Source of the DNA: an uncultured Ardenticatenia bacterium
GTDB lineage: Bacteria; Chloroflexota; Anaerolineae; Promineifilales; Promineifilaceae
Length of the DNA: 6,431 bases
Direction of reading: 5' to 3'
Assembly (NCBI GenBank): GCA_937858165.1
Contig: CALLZA010000394.1
Coordinates: 1 to 6,431, forward strand
Positions within the stretch are counted from its first letter, which is position 1; each line of letters starts with the position of its first letter. The position numbers and the translations under genes are program-made. Below the pieces are notes generated by a model, which saw only the letters and a list, made by a program, of their open reading frames with translations, searched no databases and had not been told where the DNA came from. Below, piece after piece: positions 1 to 6,391 of the stretch.

Positions 1-890
1 ACGCTCAGCCGGTTCAGGCACAGCTCGTCCCCCAGCCGGACGGCCGACGGCAGGGACGCCGCCGCGGCGTGGCTCAGATAGCGGGCAACAACGGCCGTCG
101 GCGCGTCGTCGGCAACCAACCGCCCGCCCTCAAACAGCAACGCCCGGCCACACAGTTGTTGGATGACCTGCATGTTGTGGCTGACCAGCAGCACCGTCCG
201 CCCCGTCTGGGCGATGCCGTCCATGGCGCGCAGGCACTTCTCCTGGAAGGCGGCGTCGCCCACGGCCAACACCTCGTCGACCAGCAGAATCTCCGACTGG
301 AGATGGGCCGAGACGGCAAAGGCCAGCCGCACGCGCATGCCGCTGGAGTAGCGCTTCACCGGCGTGTCGATGAACTTATCCACCTCGGCGAAGGCGACGA
401 TCTCGTCGAAGCGCCGTTCGACCTCGGCCTTGCGCATGCCCAGGATGGTGCCGTTGAGGTAGACGTTCTCGCGACCAGTCAGTTCAGGGTGGAAGCCGGT
501 GCCGACTTCCAGCAGGCTGCTGACGCGGCCGTTGAGGACGATCCGACCGCGCGTCGGCGGGGTGATGCGCGACAGAATCTTAAGCAGCGTGCTCTTGCCC
601 GCGCCGTTGCGGCCAATGAGGCCGACGACTTCGCCGGGCGCGACACGGAACGACACGTCGCGCAAGGCCCACAGCACGTCGGGGGCTTCATCGTCTACCG
701 CTTGCCCCAGCCGCCGCAGCCGGCGCAGGTTGGCCAGCGGCGCGGTGACGACGGCGACGGCCGATTGCAGCAATGTATCGCGCCGCTGCTCACGCAGGCC
801 GATGTGGTACTGCTTGGCCACAGCCTCAGCGATGATCGCCGCGTTGGACGGGGTGTGATGGGCGTGGCTGCCGTTGCTGCGAGGGTTCAT
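1..890 (-). CDS. Polysaccharide ABC exporter, ATP-binding subunit (Wzt/TagH type), C-terminus cut by window edge
   Basis: Cytoplasmic ATPase subunit that would drive export of a lipid-linked polysaccharide or teichoic-acid-like polymer through the permease encoded just upstream. The 296 visible residues show Walker A G-R-N-G-A-G-K-S-T (93-101), the segment E-V-G-T-G-F-H-P-E-L-T-G-R-E-N (128-142), a degenerate ABC signature Y-S-S-G-M (181-185), Walker B I-L-L-V-D-E (201-206) and switch His238 in S-H-N. The Y-S-S-G-M signature and the F-H-P-E-L-T-G block are typical of the Wzt/TagH/RfbE family and not of nutrient importers. Residues 31-72 form a basic, helical-looking insertion before the W-A-L-R-D-V-S-F strand, also usual in this family. 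After about residue 273 a linker leads into what is probably a Wzt-like C-terminal domain, but the frame is still open at base 1. The ATG at 888-890 is preceded by a GGGAG ribosome site. It lies 21 bases after the permease stop, so the two are almost surely co-transcribed. The exported polymer cannot be told from this sequence. Confidence 0.93.
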   Translation of the reverse strand, partial: MNPRSNGSHAHHTPSNAAIIAEAVAKQYHIGLREQRRDTLLQSAVAVVTAPLANLRRLRRLGQAVDDEAPDVLWALRDVSFRVAPGEVVGLIGRNGAGKSTLLKILSRITPPTRGRIVLNGRVSSLLEVGTGFHPELTGRENVYLNGTILGMRKAEVERRFDEIVAFAEVDKFIDTPVKRYSSGMRVRLAFAVSAHLQSEILLVDEVLAVGDAAFQEKCLRAMDGIAQTGRTVLLVSHNMQVIQQLCGRALLFEGGRLVADDAPTAVVARYLSHAAAASLPSAVRLGDELCLNRLS

Positions 891-898
891 TGCTACTT

Positions 899-903
899 CT
901 CCC
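899..903 (-). promoter_or_regulatory. Ribosome binding site of the ABC ATPase gene
   Basis: Read on the minus strand this is GGGAG, 8 bases before the ATG at 888-890. It sits in the 21-base gap after the permease stop, which supports separate translation of two genes on one message and fixes the ATPase start. Confidence 0.7.
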
Positions 904-911
904 TGACGGCA

Positions 912-1760
912 CTAGGCCACGTCGGCAAAGGTGACTTCCATGCGGCGAAAGTAGAACAGGCCGGTGACAAAGATGACCAGAGCCGAAGCCGTCCCGGCGG
1001 CCAGCATGTCCCAGGGCATTGGGCCGGTGCCCAGTAGGGCGACGCGGAACCCCTCGATGATGCCGACCATCGGGTAGAGGCCGAACAGCAGCCGGCCGGT
1101 CGGCCCGAAGCGCTGGCCGATGAGCGCTGCCGACCAGACGACCGGCGCGGCGTACATCAGGATTTGGGTCAGAAAGGGCATGGCGTGCTTCACGTCGCGA
1201 TACTGCACCGACATGGCGGCCAGCCACAGGCCAATACCGGCCGTGGCCAACATCATCAGGGCGACGAGCAGCGGCACGTAGACCAGCCGCGCCGTCGGCG
1301 GCACGCGGAACCAGGCCATCAGGACGAAAATGATGACGAAGGAGATGGCGAAATCGACCAGCTTGGAGAAGATGGGCGTCAGCGGGAAAATGAGGCGCGG
1401 GAAGTAGACCTTGGTCAACATGTCGGTGTTGTTGACCAGGCTGAGGGCGCTGGCCGTCAGGGCGGTGCTGAAGTAGAGCCAGGGCACCAGCGCGGCGTAG
1501 CTAAACAGGGCGTAGGGCTGGCCGTCGCTATCCACGCGGGCCAGGCCGCCGAAGATGACGGTGAAGATAACCATGCTCAGCAGCGGCCGCAGGATGGCCC
1601 AGCCGAAGCCCAGCACCGTTTGCTTGTAGAGCACCTTGATGTCGCGGTCGATCAGGAAGTAGAACAGGTCGCGATACTCGCGCAGTTCGCGCCAGTTGAC
1701 GACCTGCCGGCCACGGGCGGGTTCAATGACGATCGTTTCGGGCTTGAGTTGCATTGTCAT
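912..1760 (-). CDS. Polysaccharide ABC exporter, permease subunit (ABC-2 / Wzm-TagG type)
   Basis: Inner-membrane subunit of the exporter and partner of the ATPase that follows it. The 282-residue length is normal for Wzm/TagG permeases. A soluble N-terminus ends in the family block W-R-E-L-R-E-Y-R-D-L (23-32) and R-D-I-K-V-L-Y-K-Q-T-V-L-G (39-51). About six hydrophobic segments follow, at roughly 54-73, 84-108, 134-150, 160-183, 195-214 and 253-271. Other family marks are Y-F-P-R-L-I-F-P-L (119-127) and P-M-V-G-I-I-E-G-F-R (230-239). The chosen ATG (1758-1760) has a GGAAG-type ribosome site 7 bases upstream. A second in-frame ATG lies two codons later (1752-1754) and cannot be excluded. It is the first gene of the operon within this window. 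I see no convincing sigma-70 promoter directly upstream on the minus strand. Confidence 0.94.
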   Translation of the reverse strand: MTMQLKPETIVIEPARGRQVVNWRELREYRDLFYFLIDRDIKVLYKQTVLGFGWAILRPLLSMVIFTVIFGGLARVDSDGQPYALFSYAALVPWLYFSTALTASALSLVNNTDMLTKVYFPRLIFPLTPIFSKLVDFAISFVIIFVLMAWFRVPPTARLVYVPLLVALMMLATAGIGLWLAAMSVQYRDVKHAMPFLTQILMYAAPVVWSAALIGQRFGPTGRLLFGLYPMVGIIEGFRVALLGTGPMPWDMLAAGTASALVIFVTGLFYFRRMEVTFADVA

Positions 1761-1767
1761 GCGATTA

Positions 1768-1773
1768 CTTCCT
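1768..1773 (-). promoter_or_regulatory. Ribosome binding site of the ABC permease gene
   Basis: AGGAAG on the minus strand, 7 bases before the ATG at 1758-1760. It favours this ATG over the one two codons downstream. Confidence 0.65.
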
Positions 1774-1883
1774 GGTCGCCGGGGGCGTCCTGAGCCACTA
1801 TCAACTTACCATAGACGGCCCAATATCGTATGAATGGCTTGTGAAACAGCGGTGAAGTTTGCGTAAAAGAGTACGACGCGTGG

Positions 1884-1912
1884 GTGACACCACTCCGGCG
1901 GCTACCTATAAT
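1884..1912 (+). promoter_or_regulatory. Near-consensus housekeeping promoter for the methyltransferase gene
   Basis: The -35 box GTGACA (1884-1889, five of six matches to TTGACA) and a perfect -10 box TATAAT (1907-1912) are separated by exactly 17 bases. Transcription should begin near 1919, about 30 bases before the ATG at 1949. An open frame continues upstream to a TTG at 1859, but that extension would run through both promoter boxes, so the promoter argues for the ATG start. The match is seen directly; activity is inferred. Confidence 0.75.
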
Positions 1913-1948
1913 GGGATCAACCTTCGCCAACGCCGGTCTGACACGACT

Positions 1949-2794
1949 ATGGAACTACCAACAACAACGCTGAGCGACCAACCGCACTCCCCCTTTGACA
2001 TTGCCGCCGTCGGCGAACCCGGCCAAGGCGTGCCGACGTGGGCCAGGCAGCGCGTAGAGCTGGGGCGCGTCGCCCGTCTGGCGGCGCGCGGCGAATGGCG
2101 GCGAGCCGCGCACCGCGCCCACAGCCTGCTGGCCAACGTCTGGAACTTCCAGTTGCGCGCCGGTCACGACGACGTGGAGTGCCCCTGCTGCGGCTGGCGC
2201 GGGCCGGCCTTCCTGTCACTCAGCAATTGGCGCGCCGTCCAGCACAACTCCGGCTGCCCCGGCTGCGATTCGCGCTCGCGCCACCGCGGCCTGACCCTGC
2301 TGCTGCCCGACCTTCTGCACAACAAGCCGGCCGGGCCGAGCCTCATCTTCGCCCCGGAGCGCGCCCTCATCGGTCTGCTCGACCGGCTGCTGGGCGACAC
2401 ACTGCGCACGACGGACTATCTGCGTCCGGACGTCCACTACCCGGGCGAAGATATACAGCAGTTGAGCTTCGCTGACAACCGCTTCGCCTTTCTGATGTGC
2501 AACCACGTCCTGGAGCACATTCCCGACGACCGGGCGGCGCTGCGCGAGTGCGCCCGCGTGCTGGTGCCCGGCGGGCTGGCCGTCTTCACCATGCCTGGCG
2601 ACTATCACCAGCAACAGACGCAGGCTCTCGACAAGCCCGATGCCAACGGCCACTTGCGTCACTACGGTCTGGATGTCGTCGAGAAGATCCGCGCCGCCGG
2701 CTTTGGCACGGTTACGCCGACGGATATGAGCGCCGGGCGGCCGGCACGCTATCACATTCACCCGGGCGATATGGCGTTTGTGTGTCGTAAGTAG
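1949..2794 (+). CDS. Zinc-ribbon class I SAM-dependent methyltransferase, probably acting on surface glycan or lipid precursors
   Basis: Predicted cytoplasmic methyltransferase of 281 residues. Residues 78-106 hold two CxxC pairs (C78/C81 and C103/C106) that should form a zinc ribbon. They are followed by S-R-S-R-H-R (108-113), as in the family of small methyltransferases that begin with a zinc ribbon. The catalytic core has F-A-P-E (134-137) where most class I enzymes carry the glycine-rich SAM loop. It continues with C-N-H-V-L-E-H-I-P-D-D-R-A-A-L-R-E (184-200) and R-V-L-V-P-G-G (203-209), the Methyltransf_11-like motifs. L-R-H-Y-G (236-240) and the following helix also fit that family. The start at ATG 1949 rather than TTG 1859 is chosen because the promoter lies between them; no clear Shine-Dalgarno is visible. 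The gene is divergent from the polysaccharide exporter, which makes a sugar or lipid-carrier substrate plausible, but the substrate is not shown by the sequence. Confidence 0.85.
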   Translation: MELPTTTLSDQPHSPFDIAAVGEPGQGVPTWARQRVELGRVARLAARGEWRRAAHRAHSLLANVWNFQLRAGHDDVECPCCGWRGPAFLSLSNWRAVQHNSGCPGCDSRSRHRGLTLLLPDLLHNKPAGPSLIFAPERALIGLLDRLLGDTLRTTDYLRPDVHYPGEDIQQLSFADNRFAFLMCNHVLEHIPDDRAALRECARVLVPGGLAVFTMPGDYHQQQTQALDKPDANGHLRHYGLDVVEKIRAAGFGTVTPTDMSAGRPARYHIHPGDMAFVCRK

Positions 2795-2828
2795 CGCGGT
2801 TAGTTGGCAACTCGCCCCACGAATGACG

Positions 2829-2929
2829 CAGGGCAATTGCCTATTAGGAAAAGTGGCACGCTAATCTCGCTGATCAGAAAAGCTGATCAGCGAGAATCAG
2901 CGTGCGATTTCTTATATGCAATTGCCCTG
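2829..2929. repeat. Nested palindromic element (MITE/REP-like candidate or bidirectional terminator)
   Basis: Perfect 12-base outer inverted repeats (2829-2840 and 2918-2929, CAGGGCAATTGC and its complement) enclose a long imperfect hairpin at 2856-2905. The hairpin has an outer 7-bp arm (2856-2862 with 2899-2905), a small internal loop, an inner 13-bp arm (2865-2877 with 2883-2895) and a 5-base loop. The sequence GCTGATCAG occurs on both sides of the loop. The element lies between two convergent genes. It could be a non-autonomous mobile element, a REP-type repeat, or simply a strong terminator. T-runs after the stem are weak on the plus strand and short (TTTT) on the minus strand. No obvious target-site duplication flanks the outer arms. 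Confidence 0.7.
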
Positions 2930-2936
2930 GCAAATG

Positions 2937-2962
2937 AAAAGGGCGGGTAAGCAACCCGCCCT
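2937..2962 (-). terminator. Intrinsic terminator of the sigma factor gene
   Basis: On the minus strand a 9-bp GC-rich stem (AGGGCGGGT paired with ACCCGCCCT, arms 2954-2962 and 2940-2948) with a 5-base loop is followed by TTTT. It starts only 8 bases after the stop codon of the sigma gene at 2971-2973. There is no matching T-run for the plus strand. Confidence 0.8.
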
Positions 2963-2970
2963 ACAGGTAT

Positions 2971-4221
2971 TTAATTCAGGTATTGCCGCAAATGCCCGGC
3001 GAAGTTCGGGTGGCGCAGCTTGCGCAGCGCCTCCTTCTCCAGCTGGCGAATGCGTTCACGCGACAGGCCGAACATCTCGCCCACTTCCTTCAGCGTGCGC
3101 GATTCGCCGTCCTGCAAGCCGTAGCGCAGGCGCAGGATGCGCGCCTCGCGCGGCGTCAACTGGTCGAGGATGTCGCCGATCTCCTCGGTCAACATCGTCT
3201 GGGCCACTGTCTCGGCCGGAGCCGGGGCCTCGATGTCCTCGATGAAGTCACCCAGTTCGGCGTCGGACTCATCGCCCACCGGCCGCTCCAGATGCACCGG
3301 CTGGCGGCTGGTGCGCAACATCCAGCGCACGCGGTCGGCCGGCAAATCCATGTTCTCGGCGATCTCTTCGGCCGTGGGCTGGCGGCCGTACTCCTGCTCC
3401 AACTCCTGGGCCACCTGATAGAGCTTGCTGATGCGCCCGCCGAGATGGGCCGGGATACGAATGGTGCGGCCGTGGTTGGCCAGGGCGCGGGTGACGGCCT
3501 GGCGAATCCACCACGTGGCGTAGGTGCTGAAGCGGTTGCCGCGGCGATAGTCGTACTTCTCGACCGCCTTCATCAGGCCGACGTTGCCCTCCTGAATCAG
3601 GTCCAGGAATTGCAGCCCGCGGCCGCGGTACTTCTTGGCGATGCTGACCACGAGGCGGGTATTGGCGCGAATGAGGTGCGCCCGCGCCGCGTCGCCGATC
3701 TCGCGCGCGTTGACCAGCCGGTCGACTTCATTCAAATCGGTTACTTCGCCCGTCGCCAGCAGCTCCTCGGCCGCGCGCCCAGCCTCGATCTCCATCGCCA
3801 ACTGTACCTCTTCGTCGGCCGACAGCAGTCCCTGCTGCCCCATCTCGCGAAAGTAGAGGCCAACCGAGTCGTCGATAGGCACGTTGCTCAGGTCGAACAA
3901 GGGCGCGTCATGGGAAGGGACGTGGGCCGGCCGTCGATAGATCAACTCTTCCGGGATGTCGATCTCAGCCAGGCTGTCGTCCACCTCGTCATCCGGCGCG
4001 CCCAGCGCGACGGCAACGACGTCGTCCTCGTTCTCGTAGATCGCGATTCCCAACGTCTGCGCCTCTTCCAGCAGGGTTTCGAGCAACATGATGTTGTTCT
4101 CGATTTCGGGCAGCGCTTCCAGAATCTGATCGTAAGTCAGATAGCGCTGTTCGATGCCCTCGCTGAGGAGCACGTTCAGGACTTCCATTTCGTCGGACAA
4201 TGGATCGTTCAGATCAGTCAT
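2971..4221 (-). CDS. rpoD: Primary (housekeeping) RNA polymerase sigma factor RpoD/SigA
   Basis: Group 1 sigma factor that directs RNA polymerase to housekeeping promoters such as those at 1884-1912 and 4599-4604. With the ATG at 4219-4221 the protein has 416 residues, the compact form without the large insertion found in proteobacterial RpoD. An acidic N-terminus (1-110) includes a region 1.1-like stretch around 26-60. Region 1.2 begins near 115 ([12 protein letters not shown]). Region 2 spans about 170-250, with [18 protein letters not shown] (207-224) and the -10 reading helix [12 protein letters not shown] (231-242). Region 3 is about 255-330. Region 4 (343-414) ends in a helix-turn-helix, T-L-K-E-V-G to K-E-A-L-R-K-L-R (376-403), for the -35 box. 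The frame is open to a TTG at 4281, but the ATG has a plausible AGGGG site 11 bases upstream and a normal sigma start. The gene is monocistronic, with its own promoter and terminator. Confidence 0.96.
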   Translation of the reverse strand: MTDLNDPLSDEMEVLNVLLSEGIEQRYLTYDQILEALPEIENNIMLLETLLEEAQTLGIAIYENEDDVVAVALGAPDDEVDDSLAEIDIPEELIYRRPAHVPSHDAPLFDLSNVPIDDSVGLYFREMGQQGLLSADEEVQLAMEIEAGRAAEELLATGEVTDLNEVDRLVNAREIGDAARAHLIRANTRLVVSIAKKYRGRGLQFLDLIQEGNVGLMKAVEKYDYRRGNRFSTYATWWIRQAVTRALANHGRTIRIPAHLGGRISKLYQVAQELEQEYGRQPTAEEIAENMDLPADRVRWMLRTSRQPVHLERPVGDESDAELGDFIEDIEAPAPAETVAQTMLTEEIGDILDQLTPREARILRLRYGLQDGESRTLKEVGEMFGLSRERIRQLEKEALRKLRHPNFAGHLRQYLN

Positions 4222-4232
4222 CAGATAATAAT

Positions 4233-4237
4233 CCCCT
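4233..4237 (-). promoter_or_regulatory. Ribosome binding site of the sigma factor gene
   Basis: AGGGG on the minus strand, 11 bases before the ATG at 4219-4221. The spacing is longer than ideal, but it is the only purine-rich site near this start, and it supports the ATG over the TTG at 4281. Confidence 0.5.
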
Positions 4238-4329
4238 ACGCTCGCCGTTAATCCCCAAGCGGCCGTCGCCACAGTATGCAACTGTGACCCCAGCCGGCGC
4301 GAAGAAACCGCGTTACTTAAGCAGCACGC

Positions 4330-4359
4330 AAAAAAGGCAATTCAACTGGTGCAAAAAAA
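4330..4359 (-). promoter_or_regulatory. Two U-tracts in the sigma factor mRNA leader, possible attenuation site
   Basis: On the minus-strand transcript, seven U (4353-4359) and six U (4330-4335) lie 17 bases apart, inside the predicted 186-nt leader. The first follows a weak GGCG/CGCC stem with a loop of about 11 bases; the second has no clear stem. Real attenuation is unproven. They could equally be AT-rich spacer sequence. Confidence 0.25.
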
Positions 4360-4414
4360 CGGCGGGCTGATTAAGCGCCACACGCCTCTTCCTCTTCCAC
4401 TAGATCAAAAGTGC

Positions 4415-4444
4415 AGTCTAACATAAGCTGTCGACAAAAGTCAA
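4415..4444 (-). promoter_or_regulatory. Promoter of the sigma factor gene with extended -10
   Basis: On the minus strand, TTGACT (4439-4444, five of six matches) and TAGACT (4415-4420, four of six) are 18 bases apart. A TGT triplet directly before the -10 box gives an extended -10. Transcription should start near 4407, leaving a leader of about 186 nt before the ATG at 4221. Confidence 0.55.
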
Positions 4445-4598
4445 TAGGCCAAACGACGACTATGCGCAACATTTGACGCGGTGCGCCATTGCGCGGCCGA
4501 AATGGTCGCGACCCTGTCTGTACCCTAGACGACCCCAACCGGCCACCAGTTCGCCCCGGCTGTGATTTGCTTAACTGTTATTAACAACCGCTTTCCAG

Positions 4599-4604
4599 TA
4601 TAAT
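4599..4604 (+). promoter_or_regulatory. -10 box of the protease gene promoter
   Basis: A perfect TATAAT. At 16-18 bases upstream only weak -35 matches exist (around 4575-4582), and the clearer TTAACA at 4581-4586 is only 12 bases away. Transcription should start near 4611, giving a leader of about 97 nt. The weak -35 suggests dependence on an activator or another way of modulating this stress-type gene, which is inference. Confidence 0.5.
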
Positions 4605-4694
4605 GCCCGCGCGTCTTAATTGGATTAGAGGCGCGCTTTATCGGTTGTAAGGACCGGCTTGTAGACGGTCTGAAACGTGGTATGCATCATGCCC

Positions 4695-4702
4695 AGAGGA
4701 GG
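4695..4702 (+). promoter_or_regulatory. Strong ribosome binding site deciding a GTG start
   Basis: AGAGGAGG lies 5 bases before the GTG at 4708-4710. The nearby ATGs at 4682 and 4689 are out of frame, so this site fixes the GTG as the start of the protease lipoprotein. Confidence 0.8.
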
Positions 4703-4707
4703 CAAGA

Positions 4708-6325
4708 GTGAAGAGTTTGCGGCTGGTTTCTCTTTTTCTACTACTAATTCTTGCGCTGGTTCTCGTCGCCTGTGGCGGCGATGAGGAGGGAGCCGAAGCG
4801 ACCATTGAGCCGGCGGCCACCGTGGCTGTGGCCGAAGCGACCACCGCCCCTGTTGAGCCGACGACCGTTGTCGAGCCGACCGCGGCCGCCGAACCGACAC
4901 CATCCGGGCCTATGGCCGCTGCTTCGTTCCAGGAAGCGATCGGCGCTACCGTCCAGATCGTGGCTCAGGGTAGCTTCATGGATCCCGAATTCGGCATGCA
5001 GTACAACAGCGCCGGCGCCGGTACGGGCTTCATCATTGACCCATCGGGCGTTGCCGTTACCAACAACCACGTCGTTACGGGCGCGGCTTTCTTGCAGGTT
5101 TATGTTCAGGGCGAAGACGAGCCGCTCAACGCTCGCGTCCTGGGTGTGTCGGAGTGCTCCGACCTGGCCGTTATCGATATCGAGGGGGATGGTTTCCCCT
5201 ACGTCGATTGGAACACCGCGCCGGCGTCGCTGGGCACCGAGATCTACGCGCTGGGCTACCCGCTGGGCGACCCGCGGCCGACGCTGACCCGCGGCGTCAT
5301 CTCTAAGGAAGACGCCGACGGCGAGACGAGTTGGGCCTCGGTCGACTCGGTGCTGGAACACGACGCGACGATCAACCCCGGCAACTCCGGCGGCCCGCTG
5401 GTGACATCGGACGGCAAGGTCGTCGGCGTCAACTACGCCGGCGCATCAGACACCAACCAGTACTTCTCCATCAACGCCGCCGACGCCCGTGCCATTGTCG
5501 AGCAACTGCGCGCCGGCACCGACCTGGACTCCATCGGCGTCAACGGTGAAGCCGTCATCACCGAAGACGACATCACCGGCATCTGGGTGTCGTCGGTCGA
5601 ATCCGGTTCCCCGGCTGACCGGGCGGGGGTCGAAGCGGGCGACATCATCACCATGCTGGAAGGGCTGGTGCTATCGACCGATGGCACGATGGCCGACTAC
5701 TGCGACATCCTGCGCAGCCGCAACGCCACCGACACCATGTCGATCGAAGTCCTGCGCTACGCCACCTCTGAGGTGCTGGAAGGGCAACTGAACGGCGACC
5801 CGTTGGTGCAGTCCTTCTCCTTTGCCCAGGAAGTGACCGCGCCCGAAGGCGGCGAAACGACCACGAGCGACGCGCCTACCACCTATGAGAACTTCGTCGG
5901 CATCTACGACGATTCGCAGGCGATCTACGTCGAAGTGCCGGTCGAATGGGCTGAAGTAGACGGCTCGAACTGGGTGGATGACGACGATGGCACGGTACTG
6001 GGCAGCGAACTGATCGCCGCGCCCGACATCGCCGGCTTCTCCGGCACGTATACGACACCCGGCGTCCAGATTTTGGCCGGGGCCTACTTTGGCGACACGT
6101 CAATGGGCGAACTGGTCGACTTTTTCGACTTCTCAGCCGACTGCACCTACGACGGCCGCTTCGACTACACCGACCCCGTCTACACTGGCGTCTATGACCA
6201 GTACTCCAACTGCGCCGGGGCGGGCAGCGTCATCATCGTCCTGGCGGCCGAGCCGGCGGCGCAGAACTACTCGGTCATCGTCCTGGTGCAAGCCGTCACC
6301 GAGGCCGACCTGGACGCGCTGGACC
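4708..6325 (+). CDS. Lipid-anchored HtrA/DegP-like serine protease with PDZ and extra C-terminal domain, 3' end missing
   Basis: Extracytoplasmic S1C-family serine protease, probably for protein quality control at the cell surface. The 539 real residues begin at a GTG. K2/R5 and a hydrophobic stretch lead to the lipobox L19-V-A-C22, so Cys22 should be lipidated. Residues 28-66 are an A/E/P/T-rich linker. The trypsin-like domain (about 72-268) has His121 in T-N-N-H-V-V, Asp152 in S-D-L-A-V and Ser227 in G-N-S-G-G-P, an intact triad; A-L-G-Y-P-L-G-D-P (181-189) is also typical. A PDZ domain (about 280-352) includes G-S-P-A-D-R-A-G-V-E-A-G-D-I-I (300-314). A further domain (about 392-539) contains I-Y-V-E-V-P-V-E-W-A-E-V (406-417) and two cysteines (479, 502) that might pair. 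I do not recognise it with certainty; it resembles C-terminal domains on other Chloroflexota proteases. No stop codon is present. From 6326 the frame runs into sequencing adapter, so codons beyond Asp539 are false. Probably only a short tail is lost. Confidence 0.92.
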
Positions 6326-6391
6326 CTGTCTCTTATACACATCTCCGAGCCCACGAGACCGTACTAGATCTCGTATGCCGTCTTCTGCTTG
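6326..6391 (+). other. Illumina Nextera adapter, i7 index and P7 sequence (artefact)
   Basis: Three parts match Nextera read-through without a gap. The transposase mosaic end CTGTCTCTTATACACATCT is at 6326-6344, and the read-2 adapter CCGAGCCCACGAGAC is at 6345-6359. An 8-base index CGTACTAG (6360-6367, which I recall as N702) is followed by the P7 end (6368-6391, starting ATCTCGTATGCC). This is not genomic DNA. The order and orientation are those of a read 1 that ran through a short insert. Confidence 0.98.

Larger units (their letters stand above)
4222..4707. other. 486-base divergent intergenic region between the sigma factor and protease genes
   Basis: I see no gene here. The region is the most AT-rich stretch of the window. 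It holds the sigma gene leader and promoter (4222-4444, minus strand) and the protease promoter and leader (about 4575-4707, plus strand). Between them, 4445-4570 shows nothing I can name. Short reading frames in this region have no recognisable content. Confidence 0.6.

Noticed and set aside
69..1037. A 322-codon plus-strand frame over the exporter genes
   Set aside because: It spans the ATPase and the end of the permease antisense, has low-complexity A/R/Q/D composition, and crosses the gap between two real genes.
1164..1793. A 209-codon plus-strand frame antisense to the permease
   Set aside because: Its composition (H, Q, E, G rich) is that expected from reading a membrane-protein gene backwards, and no motif is recognisable.
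2216..2836. A 206-codon minus-strand frame over the methyltransferase
   Set aside because: It is antisense to a gene with clear zinc-ribbon and methyltransferase motifs and has no recognisable content of its own.
2983..4251. A 422-codon open frame on the plus strand, antisense to the sigma factor gene
   Set aside because: It is a shadow of the sigma gene in high-GC DNA. Its translation is rich in Q, H and R with no domain pattern, while the opposite strand encodes a full, motif-rich sigma factor.
4642..4670. Possible hairpins in the protease mRNA leader (GACCG with CGGTC, or CGGT with ACCG)
   Set aside because: The stems are only 4-5 bp, exclude each other, and match no riboswitch or thermometer pattern I can recognise.
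4744..5361. A 205-codon minus-strand frame over the protease
   Set aside because: It lies antisense to the linker and protease domain with intact catalytic motifs. Its R/G-rich run is the complement of the repetitive A/E/P/T linker.
6133..6367. Small frames ending in or starting from the adapter on both strands
   Set aside because: Their ends come from adapter sequence. S-L-I-H-I-S-E-P-T-R and M-G-S-E-M-C-I-R-D-R are typical false peptides from Nextera contamination.
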